35,794 bases of DNA from Thermoproteota archaeon (GTDB lineage: Archaea > Thermoproteota > Thermoprotei_A > Sulfolobales > Desulfurococcaceae). The translations under genes and the position numbers were made by a program. The DNA is taken from positions 1 to 35,794 of the forward strand of contig JAUQPA010000011.1 of the NCBI GenBank assembly GCA_030550615.1, given 5' to 3'. The notes beneath the pieces are model-generated. The model ran no database searches, had not been told where the DNA came from, and saw nothing but the letters and a program-made list of their open reading frames with translations. Shown one piece after another: positions 17,931 to 25,887 of this stretch. How positions within the stretch are numbered: position 1 is the stretch's first letter; each line of letters starts with the position of its first letter.

Positions 17931-20759
17931 ATCCTTCTTCTTATCCTTAAGGTACTTCTTTATCTTCAAGAAATGTAATTCGTATTCGTATAGGACCTTG
18001 ATGAGATCCTCTCCACTCAAGATCTTGTTGATGATCTTAACTGCGTCACGAGTACCAACGCCTGGCGTAGATAATGCTAATACAGCTTTATCACCATATC
18101 TGTATAATAGTATAGCCCGCTCAACTAGATCTTTATGCATCTTCTGCTCCTCGACACTTAATTTTTCCCCTTTCCTAAGTTTCTTTACTAACTCTATTTC
18201 CTCGGTGGCATCTCCTTTAATTAGAGTTAACGTAGCTAAACCACATCTTGGACAGGAGTACTTATTCATTTTAATTACTTCTCCGACTTTGTTTTCCTTG
18301 AAATAACCACATTTAAGGCATAGTATTGAAATGCTTCGGTTTAGTAATCGCTCTAGAAAGCTGTTAGTGTCCAGCGGCGGGATCTCTTTCAACACCGGTA
18401 TTTCAATGTACCCGAGTAATATTAAGTGATGATCTTGAATTTTGTCATATTTTCTTAAAGTAACTTTTATTTTATTAATTGCGATTTTTTCGGTTAATTT
18501 CATGAAGGACTCGATATCATAGTCTCTTATTAAAACCTCCTTTAGAGCCTCTTTTCCAATAATAGTATCGGTAAATGCCTCCAGTAATCTTCTATTTACT
18601 TGTGTTGCTTCAGGCGAGATTGCGCCAAATCTTTGTGCAACCTGGTATATTCTCCACAAGTACTGTGTGCTATCCTTGGCAATTCTTTCTATTACCTCTC
18701 CATTTGCATACTCGTGGAGTTTATTGAGAACTTCATGTATTTTATCAACGGGGTTTCTTCCGGGCTCAAGTATACTTGTTTTCTGAAATTGTATAATAAT
18801 TGAATAAGGCGTTGAATGAACGTTGATCTTCAGGTAGGGATACGTTGATTTTAAAACATATTTTAATATATCTCTAACGAGGGCGTTAACTTTCGTTCCT
18901 CCATATATGTTAATAATAACGATGTCGAATCCTTGAATGTAATCCACTGTTATGTTTTCTACATCCCCTAGATCGCTCGCGCTCTTCAATCGATCGGGAT
19001 CAATACTCTTCTCCAACAAGTTTTCCAGGTGTGGTGGTAATTTAGATTGTTCTTTAATATGCTTCACTACCTCACCTACTTGTTGAGCAACCTCGTATTC
19101 AACTGGTATATTTTCCCCTTCCCAATGAGGAATAATGATTTCTTCTTTGAGTATTCCGGCAGATTCAACGTATAGTTTCTGCTCGTTTTCATCATAACTA
19201 ATAATTCTCCACGGTCTTCCAGCTAGAACTATTATGTCACCTGGATTTAGGTTTACAACGACATATTCTTCATCCAAGGTGCCTACTTTCTTGTTTGACC
19301 CAGCTTCAATGACTTGGACATCTCTCGTTGAAGGTATCATTGATGTTTTATACAGGTATAGTTTGGTTTTTCTAGTTGATTGCACTGTTTTATCATTGAT
19401 TTTAATGACACGAGTATACGCAAGATAATCTAGTACTTCATTAAACTCGCTTCTTGCGAGATTCCTAAATAACGGGTGCGCTGTGATTACATCGTAGAGT
19501 TCATCTACTAGTACCCCATTGGGATGCATGTATACGTATAGGGAGATTGCATACGCTAGGACATCCAGAGGCTTTGGTATTATGATCTCTCGTTCTAATA
19601 ATCCATTGATTGCACGCCACGTTATAACGCATGATTCGAGTAAGTGCAGAAGATTACTTGTTGTGATTACTTCTCCTTTACTCACGTCTCCTAGTTTATG
19701 GCGGCTTCTACCTACTCTTTGAATTAATCTTATTGCTTGTCTCGGAGACATGTACTGTATAACGTATTCAACGTGACCTATGTCTATACCAAGCTCTAGA
19801 CTAGAAGTTGATACGAGCATGTTTAACTTCCGATCTCTGAAGTCGCGTTCAACTTTTTCGCGATGCGCTCTAGATAAGCTGCCATGGTGAACGTCCAGGG
19901 AAATGTTCAGCTGTAGTTCATTTACTAGTTTACCTAGTAGAGCACTTAAGCTTTCTGCCAATGATCTAGTGTTAGTAAATACTAGAATATATTTATTTTG
20001 TTTCGTTTTCTCAACTATGTCTTCAATTCTTGCTGATAGTTCATCATCACCAACTATGCTGTTAATATCGTTACATAGGGGTTTCCCGCAATTAGGATAA
20101 ACAACTTTTACATCAAGTTTTCTAATCGATGGATCCTTCAATACCTTGACGTGATCATTCGCATTAAATGAGATAAGACTCTTAGCTTTTTCCTCGTCGT
20201 TGAGTGTTGCAGATAGCGCTATCTTCACTAATTTCTTTCCAAGAATTTTCTCAACTAGGTAAAGGGAGGTAAATAAAAGCAATCCTCTTTTACTTTCAAG
20301 TAGATCGCGGTATTCATCTATTATAACGTACTCTAAGTTATTCAAGTGTACTCGCATTTCATCATTTACAAGAATATAATTGAAAGTTTCAGGGGTTGTT
20401 ACTAGTATATGTGGAGGTGAATGAGCAATGCTTTTTCTAATTGATGCAGGGGTGTCACCGTGTCTTACACCCACGTTTAAACCAAAGCACTTAGCGATCT
20501 GATTTAATCTTCTCTCTATGTCTCGATTCAACGCTCTAAGAGGCGTAATGTATATTGCCGCTATGGGCTTGCTTTTATTAAGCGATATCTTTAACATCAC
20601 GGGAAAAACTGCTGCTTCGGTTTTACCGCTTCCCGTGGGGGCAACTATTATTAATGATCTATTGTTTTTAACTACCTCTACTAGGCTTTTCTTCTGGATC
20701 TCGGTTAGTTTTTGATAACCCAGGTCTCTAAGACATACTGCTATTTTATTGAAATCCAT
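17925..20759 (-). CDS. Lhr-like superfamily 2 DNA/RNA helicase
   Basis: ORF 944 aa; Walker A APTGSGKTEAA, TPLRALNRD, VTTPETF, STSSLELGIDIG, QRVGRSRH; C-terminal zinc ribbon CLKCG..CPRCG. Confidence 0.88.
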   Translation of the reverse strand: MDFNKIAVCLRDLGYQKLTEIQKKSLVEVVKNNRSLIIVAPTGSGKTEAAVFPVMLKISLNKSKPIAAIYITPLRALNRDIERRLNQIAKCFGLNVGVRHGDTPASIRKSIAHSPPHILVTTPETFNYILVNDEMRVHLNNLEYVIIDEYRDLLESKRGLLLFTSLYLVEKILGKKLVKIALSATLNDEEKAKSLISFNANDHVKVLKDPSIRKLDVKVVYPNCGKPLCNDINSIVGDDELSARIEDIVEKTKQNKYILVFTNTRSLAESLSALLGKLVNELQLNISLDVHHGSLSRAHREKVERDFRDRKLNMLVSTSSLELGIDIGHVEYVIQYMSPRQAIRLIQRVGRSRHKLGDVSKGEVITTSNLLHLLESCVITWRAINGLLEREIIIPKPLDVLAYAISLYVYMHPNGVLVDELYDVITAHPLFRNLARSEFNEVLDYLAYTRVIKINDKTVQSTRKTKLYLYKTSMIPSTRDVQVIEAGSNKKVGTLDEEYVVVNLNPGDIIVLAGRPWRIISYDENEQKLYVESAGILKEEIIIPHWEGENIPVEYEVAQQVGEVVKHIKEQSKLPPHLENLLEKSIDPDRLKSASDLGDVENITVDYIQGFDIVIINIYGGTKVNALVRDILKYVLKSTYPYLKINVHSTPYSIIIQFQKTSILEPGRNPVDKIHEVLNKLHEYANGEVIERIAKDSTQYLWRIYQVAQRFGAISPEATQVNRRLLEAFTDTIIGKEALKEVLIRDYDIESFMKLTEKIAINKIKVTLRKYDKIQDHHLILLGYIEIPVLKEIPPLDTNSFLERLLNRSISILCLKCGYFKENKVGEVIKMNKYSCPRCGLATLTLIKGDATEEIELVKKLRKGEKLSVEEQKMHKDLVERAILLYRYGDKAVLALSTPGVGTRDAVKIINKILSGEDLIKVLYEYELHFLKIKKYLKDKKKDL

Positions 20760-20785
20760 GGTTATTACAAACCGAAGATATAAAT

Positions 20786-22738
20786 TTGGTTAAATCCAAT
20801 TTAAACCTCATGAGTAAAGTGTCGGGAATGAACAAGCATAATATGTTAAAATACAGTAGAACGTACGGCGTAATGGTTATAAATATTATAATGTTCTACA
20901 TGTTCAATGAAATACTAAAGGGAAGATCGATCTCCTCGGGTAGTAGTATAGTAGGTCTCGTTAGCGTAGCTTTCACAACATTCTTTCTTAATTCGATCTC
21001 ATATGTTGCTTTATCGGTAGCACATGTATTAGTAGTTTTAGTACTTACAATGGATTTGCTTTCAGCGTATCTAAATAGAGTCTTGTTTGCACTATACGTG
21101 TTTCTTATTCATGGTTTAAATAGTTACGTTGCTTTAATGGAAGCTTCGAGCTTACTACTATCTATTATAATAGTTAGATTAATTAAGATTGCTCAGATCA
21201 CACTAGCATCGCCTATAGCTAATTTAACTAAAATACAGTGGAGTAAGTCGCGGAGAAAACTTGAAGCACCAGAGTTACCTCTGATACTGGCTTCACACAG
21301 CTTGGCATCATCGCTGCTGTTCTTATTATTTATCCATGTCATCGGCTTCAATGTATTGATCGACAGAGCGCTATTCTTTATTGCATTTAACATAGCTCTG
21401 CCTTTACTACTACTTATAGTAGGTATAATTATAAGCACGAGCTCGGAGATATCGGAGTACGAGCTAGTCGGGTTTGCAAGCGGCTTGAGCTTAATGGGTT
21501 TCGTTCCTTTCCTAGCATCATTATCCACCTCGGAGAACAGTCTTTTCCACTATGATTTAAGAAAAATAGTGTATGCTCACGCCCCAGGACTCTATCTCGG
21601 CGAAGCAGAAGCTTTCTTAACTTACGGTGCCCCCAGGAATATGTATGAAAAACTAGCGAGGCATGGGATCTCGGTGAAAACTAGTGAAAAAACCTGGTAT
21701 TGGCGAAGAACAAGACATCCTATTTACGTTAGATTAGATGAGTTGAACACTCCTCACGTGATCATAATAGGGGCATCGGGCTCCGGTAAAACATCTCTAG
21801 CTAAGCACATAGCTGTGAGTTCAAGTAAGCAATATGGATACAACTTAGTAATAATTGATCCGCACGGTGAATATAAAGACATCGCTGATATAGCGAAGTG
21901 TAGAGTAATAGATGCTTCTAAACATGTTTTTAATCCACTATATCTCGAGAACACCTCGCCGAGAGAAAGAGCTCTTCAATTATCTCACGTTATATCAACG
22001 ATTTTTAAACTAGGCCTTTTACAGAGGCAAATGCTCGAAGAAATAATACTAAAAGCATACGAGTCTAAGGGAATAATCCAAGAGGATCAGTCCACTTGGG
22101 CGAAAACACCTCCCACAATCGATGATTTGGTAGCAACTTGTAGAGAACTAGGGGAAATTTCCCAGGAATACATGCGTGTTTTGCCGTACCTTATTTTACT
22201 ACGAGAAAACATAGGTTCAGGAACATTGCTGAGTATCGATGAATTATTCTCTGGAAACGTTATTATAGACATAAGCGGGTTCTCAAGTGATTTCGCGAGA
22301 GCACTGTTTCTCGATACTTTGATGTACATGTTGATCAACAAAATGTATAGTATGAAAAGCGCCAAGAGAATTCAAATCGTATTCGAAGAAGCAAGGGGAT
22401 TAATGCCGAGGAAACTATCCAGAGAACTTCTTTCTAGGTTATTTACTGAAAGCAGAAAATTCGGTTTCTCCATAATAGTTATCTCTCAGGAACTACATGG
22501 GATACCTAGGGTGTTAATAAATAACGCTGGGTTACGAGTGTTCTTTGTGCTAAATGAACCTAAGAGCATTGAAGGCGCATCTAAGATCATTGCTGGATCA
22601 GATGTAAGGGACAAAATACAGGTGATCTCCGAAGCTCTCAGAGCACTTGATTCCCACGTGTTTATACTGCATGTAACAGGTGTTGAAACAGTATTTGTTG
22701 CCAGATCCCCTCTTTTACCAACCTTATCTAGTCGGTGA
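20786..22738 (+). CDS. Membrane-anchored HerA/FtsK-fold ATPase
   Basis: ORF 650 aa; N-terminal ~250 aa contains multiple hydrophobic segments; Walker A GASGSGKTSL; IDPHGEY; Walker B-like IQIVFEEAR; IIVISQELHGIP. Confidence 0.8.
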   Translation: MVKSNLNLMSKVSGMNKHNMLKYSRTYGVMVINIIMFYMFNEILKGRSISSGSSIVGLVSVAFTTFFLNSISYVALSVAHVLVVLVLTMDLLSAYLNRVLFALYVFLIHGLNSYVALMEASSLLLSIIIVRLIKIAQITLASPIANLTKIQWSKSRRKLEAPELPLILASHSLASSLLFLLFIHVIGFNVLIDRALFFIAFNIALPLLLLIVGIIISTSSEISEYELVGFASGLSLMGFVPFLASLSTSENSLFHYDLRKIVYAHAPGLYLGEAEAFLTYGAPRNMYEKLARHGISVKTSEKTWYWRRTRHPIYVRLDELNTPHVIIIGASGSGKTSLAKHIAVSSSKQYGYNLVIIDPHGEYKDIADIAKCRVIDASKHVFNPLYLENTSPRERALQLSHVISTIFKLGLLQRQMLEEIILKAYESKGIIQEDQSTWAKTPPTIDDLVATCRELGEISQEYMRVLPYLILLRENIGSGTLLSIDELFSGNVIIDISGFSSDFARALFLDTLMYMLINKMYSMKSAKRIQIVFEEARGLMPRKLSRELLSRLFTESRKFGFSIIVISQELHGIPRVLINNAGLRVFFVLNEPKSIEGASKIIAGSDVRDKIQVISEALRALDSHVFILHVTGVETVFVARSPLLPTLSSR

Positions 22739-22750
22739 ACAAGGTTATTA

Positions 22751-22765
22751 ATCCTGATATATAAA
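22751..22765 (+). promoter_or_regulatory. Candidate TATA box for the Rpo13-like gene
   Basis: TCCTGATATATAAAATCCC about 40 nt upstream of the TTG at 22801. Confidence 0.5.
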
Positions 22766-22800
22766 ATCCCGTATAAACTAGTGTTCATAGGTGATGTTTT

Positions 22801-23112
22801 TTGATTAGCGAGGAGGAAATCACGGAAGTTGAAGTTGAGGAGAAACACGAAGAAGAAGAGGAGGCTGAGGAGGAAAAAGCAGAGGTTGTGCTTGATCAAT
22901 TGAAATTGCTTCTAGATGTAACAAAAATATGGCGTAGAGTACTTAGAAATGAAACATCAATCGAGGAGCTTAAATCAGCATCATCAGTAAAGCTGGCTAA
23001 GCAAGCTACTAAAACTAAAATCCGGGGAAAACCCGAGAAGAGGAAAGCAAAGGAAGCTAAGAAAGTTTCTAAGCGCAAAACATCCAAGAAAACAGGTAAG
23101 AGAGCGAAGTAG
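22801..23112 (+). CDS. rpo13: Probable DNA-directed RNA polymerase subunit Rpo13
   Basis: 103 aa: acidic N-tail, central LDQLKLLLDVTKIWRRVLRNETSIEELK resembling Rpo13 helix-turn-helix, Lys-rich C-tail; TTG start with GGTGAT upstream. Confidence 0.65.
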   Translation: MISEEEITEVEVEEKHEEEEEAEEEKAEVVLDQLKLLLDVTKIWRRVLRNETSIEELKSASSVKLAKQATKTKIRGKPEKRKAKEAKKVSKRKTSKKTGKRAK

Positions 23113-23114
23113 TA

Positions 23115-23292
23115 TTTCCGGGGTTCAGCTCTGTTATGGGTTTATGTTGGTTGACTTCATTACCTCATTTTTGTTCCCCTGCATCCCGCTCGGGTTCTCA
23201 TCGGGATTGGGGGCGTTCAGGGCGACCCCGGGCACCCCTGCATCTTGGTGCCTCGGGGAGAGCAGCCATCTAGAGCATCGGGCTGTTCTCAA
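23115..23292. ncRNA. GC-rich structured ncRNA candidate (strand unresolved)
   Basis: Strongly GC-rich block in an AT-rich genome; three hairpins: 23183-23207 (ATCCCG/CGGGAT, outer CCCC/GGGG), 23226-23258 (CCCCG+GGCACC / GGTGCC+CGGGG with one bulged T), 23259-23289 (AGAGCAGCC/GGCTGTTCT); no convincing protein. Confidence 0.6.
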
Positions 23293-23379
23293 CCGTGTAC
23301 TATATAGAGTGCTTATGAATGCTCCAACTACATCAATCAATACAAACTTATGAAACCCAGAACAGTTGCGTTAGGAGCT

Positions 23380-23796
23380 TTAATCTATTTGGCTGTATTC
23401 TATTTCACTATACCCTATCTCTTTCAATGCGTATTCAATTAAATCCTTTGAAACTCTTCTATCAAGTATTATTTCAACGATTTCTTCATTGTTTTCTATT
23501 AGCAATTTAATTTTATGAATTACTACTCTTCCACGAACTGCGTCGGAAGAATCTTTTGGGATAACTAGGTAACCATCGGATTTCCTACGTGCAGCACCGT
23601 AGTACTCGTTAAAGCTGTAGATCACTCTTCTGGCTTCTTCGAGGTCTTTTGTAACACCGTGTCTTCGAGTGATAGCATCGAGGAATTTTAACGCTTGATC
23701 TTTTCTTAACGTGACGTGAGGATACTTCGCTATGTCAACTAATACTTTTATTTTCAACTTCAACACCACAGCTTTATATTCTTTTAAAACCATCAT
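23380..23796 (-). CDS. Conserved-looking hypothetical protein, divergent from PCNA
   Basis: ORF 138 aa; 19-nt gap to the proposed PCNA start; no family recognised. Confidence 0.55.
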   Translation of the reverse strand: MMVLKEYKAVVLKLKIKVLVDIAKYPHVTLRKDQALKFLDAITRRHGVTKDLEEARRVIYSFNEYYGAARRKSDGYLVIPKDSSDAVRGRVVIHKIKLLIENNEEIVEIILDRRVSKDLIEYALKEIGYSEIEYSQID

Positions 23797-23815
23797 AAAT
23801 AATTCTGGGGAGACC

Positions 23816-24568
23816 TTGTTTAAGGCGCTTTACCCTAATGCTAATAAATTAAAGAAGCTTATCCAAGCTCTTGCTAAATTAAGTGATGAGCTTCCATTTT
23901 ATGTAACTAACAATGGCATTGAGATCAAAGTGCTAAGCCCTGATAAAACTATGTTAGCTATAGCTACTTTATCAAGCCTTGAATTCGAGGAGCTTAGCGT
24001 GGAGGAGGAAACAACATTTATTGTATCAACGACGGAGTTAAAGAAGATAATTAGAAGAGCTACAAGAAACGACGTCGTGTTCATGACTATTAACAAGGAG
24101 TCAAATGAATTAGTAATGGTTTTCAGAGATAAGAAAACTGGTGTTGAAAGGGAATTCGGTATACCTATCATACCCAAGCCTCCTGAGCCTATACCAGAGC
24201 TGCAGCTGGATCTATCAGTGTCTTTCACAATGCTTTCCCATGATTTCAAGGATATAGTTGGAGATCTAAATCTCGTAGGTGAAGAGGCAGTATTTATGTA
24301 TGAAAATGGAGCAATTATAATTAAATCTGTGGAGCAGCAGAAAGAGTACGAGTGCATACTTAGGGAAGGAGCTCCTTTAATACTTTTAACTTCAAATGTG
24401 GATAAAGCTAGAGCATCGTATAATATTGAAATGTTGATTGTTGCAGCTCGAGCTGCGTCAGCCTCAAAGAACGTTACTATATCATTTGACACGGATAAAC
24501 CAATTAAAATAGAATACGATCTAGCTGGAGGAGGTAAACTAGCATATTGGATTGTTCCGAGAATATGA
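23816..24568 (+). CDS. pcn: DNA polymerase sliding clamp PCNA
   Basis: ORF 23732..24568; FKALYPNANKLKKLIQALAKLSDELPFYVTNNGIEIKVLSPDKTMLA and C-terminal PIKIEYDLAGGGKLAYWIVPRI; TTG at 23816 preceded by CTGGGGAGA is the likely start. Confidence 0.9.
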   Translation: MFKALYPNANKLKKLIQALAKLSDELPFYVTNNGIEIKVLSPDKTMLAIATLSSLEFEELSVEEETTFIVSTTELKKIIRRATRNDVVFMTINKESNELVMVFRDKKTGVEREFGIPIIPKPPEPIPELQLDLSVSFTMLSHDFKDIVGDLNLVGEEAVFMYENGAIIIKSVEQQKEYECILREGAPLILLTSNVDKARASYNIEMLIVAARAASASKNVTISFDTDKPIKIEYDLAGGGKLAYWIVPRI

Positions 24569-24639
24569 TCTTGAGTTTAATAGCTTAAGCGCAATAGATC
24601 TGAAACAATGTTCTCTTAAATTGTTATTCATGATGCCAA

Positions 24640-24888
24640 CTAACTACTTCTTAGAAGCGATGTTAGTTCTTTGAGTAATTTCTCCTTATCCTCGGAGCTT
24701 AGAGATCTGCGGGGTGGTGTTTGTGGAGAACGTGTCTCAATACGCCACGCGGGCACTGTGCATTTATTCATCCAGTATGGGCAGGCAACGCAGCAGTGTA
24801 CATCAATTGAGATTTCAGGTATTAAACTGCATTTTTTAACAGGTCGATATTGACCACATAGATCACATCTCTCCCAGTATATTGTCAT
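24640..24888 (-). CDS. Small Cys-rich hypothetical protein
   Basis: ORF 82 aa with CDLCG-x7-C-x11-CCVAC-x6-C pattern suggestive of metal binding. Confidence 0.55.
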   Translation of the reverse strand: MTIYWERCDLCGQYRPVKKCSLIPEISIDVHCCVACPYWMNKCTVPAWRIETRSPQTPPRRSLSSEDKEKLLKELTSLLRSS

Positions 24889-24989
24889 GACTAACCCCTT
24901 ATCTTTTCTGAATTATTGATTCAGACACCTTGTCTATTAAAGCAATGTACCCATAAAAACACTCTATTTACTTATATATATAAATCTCT

Positions 24990-25003
24990 TTTGTACATAC
25001 TTG
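24990..25003 (+). promoter_or_regulatory. Candidate TATA box for por operon
   Basis: CTTATATATATAAATC upstream of the first por gene. Confidence 0.5.
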
Positions 25004-25019
25004 TAAGGTGGTGTAATTA

Positions 25020-25598
25020 TTGCTTTACGAGATAATATTTCTAGGTAGAGGAGGACAGGGAGGTGTAACAGCATCTAACATACTGGTTCAAGCAGCTATC
25101 TATGAGAATAAATATGGTCAAAGCTTTCCGTTTTTTGGTGCAGAGCGTAGGGGGGCTCCCGTGGCAGCATACGCTAGGATCAGCGATAAACCGATATTAA
25201 AGCATGGAATGTTTAACGAAGCGGATGTACTTGTTGTTCTCGATGATAGTTTAATTAAACTAGGTGTTGCTAAAAAGTATACCATAAGGGAAAACGGAGT
25301 ACTGGTAATCAACACCCAGGAGAAAATAGTGACAAGAGACCAATTATCAGCGAGAGGAAAAGTAAAGGTATTTGCTGTAAATGCTACTAAGATAGCACGG
25401 GAACTGGGATTAGTAGTGGCGGGATGGCCCCTGGTCAATACCCCGATGCTGGGTGCTTTAATATCATCAAATGGATTTATTTCATTAGAAAACGTTGTTA
25501 AAGCTACATTGAATTACTTCGGAGGTAAATTAGGTGCTAGGAACTCGGAGGCTATTAAACGTGCATATGGAGAGACATCATACGTTGGCGAGGTGTAG
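25020..25598 (+). CDS. porG: Pyruvate (2-oxoacid):ferredoxin oxidoreductase gamma subunit
   Basis: ORF 192 aa; GRGGQGGVTASNILVQAA, FPFFGAERRGAPV. Confidence 0.92.
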   Translation: MLYEIIFLGRGGQGGVTASNILVQAAIYENKYGQSFPFFGAERRGAPVAAYARISDKPILKHGMFNEADVLVVLDDSLIKLGVAKKYTIRENGVLVINTQEKIVTRDQLSARGKVKVFAVNATKIARELGLVVAGWPLVNTPMLGALISSNGFISLENVVKATLNYFGGKLGARNSEAIKRAYGETSYVGEV

Positions 25599-25602
25599 CT
25601 TG

Positions 25603-25887
25603 ATGGTAAAGGTCGTTAAACCACTTGGAGATGATAAACTACCTTTAACAAAACCCATGGTAGGTGTTGCAGGTAAAACAGGTTTATGGAGGAACATGAA
25701 ACCCGTAGTAAATGTAGATAAATGTACTAGGTGCTATCAATGTGAAATATACTGCCCCGTTAACACTATAATTGTCGAACCCGAGACAGGTGCAGTAATT
25801 AACTATGATTACTGCAAGGGATGTGGATTATGCGCGGACGTGTGTCCATCGGGAGCTATAGTAATGGTCCCGGAACTAGGTGAATAG
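25603..25887 (+). CDS. porD: Pyruvate:ferredoxin oxidoreductase delta subunit (2x[4Fe-4S])
   Basis: Two CxxCxxCxxxC motifs (CTRCYQCEIYCP, CKGCGLCADVCP); ATG at 25603 within ORF 25534..25887. Confidence 0.92.
   Translation: MVKVVKPLGDDKLPLTKPMVGVAGKTGLWRNMKPVVNVDKCTRCYQCEIYCPVNTIIVEPETGAVINYDYCKGCGLCADVCPSGAIVMVPELGE

Noticed and set aside
23115-23292. Assignment of the GC-rich RNA as SRP RNA or RNase P RNA
   Set aside because: An AGCAGCC resembling SRP helix 8 is present but there is no GNAR tetraloop arrangement, and no GAGGAAAGUCC-like RNase P core was seen; the island also appears too short.
23134-23353. Overlapping 68-69 aa ORFs on both strands across the GC-rich island
   Set aside because: Composition is driven by RNA-like hairpins; low-complexity unnatural peptides, no ribosome-binding context; better explained as ncRNA.
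23732-23815. N-terminal extension of PCNA (MSTNTFIFNFNTTALYSFKTIINNSGET)
   Set aside because: Not PCNA-like, overlaps the divergent gene; TTG at 23816 with a Shine-Dalgarno-like GGGGAGA fits the normal PCNA start.
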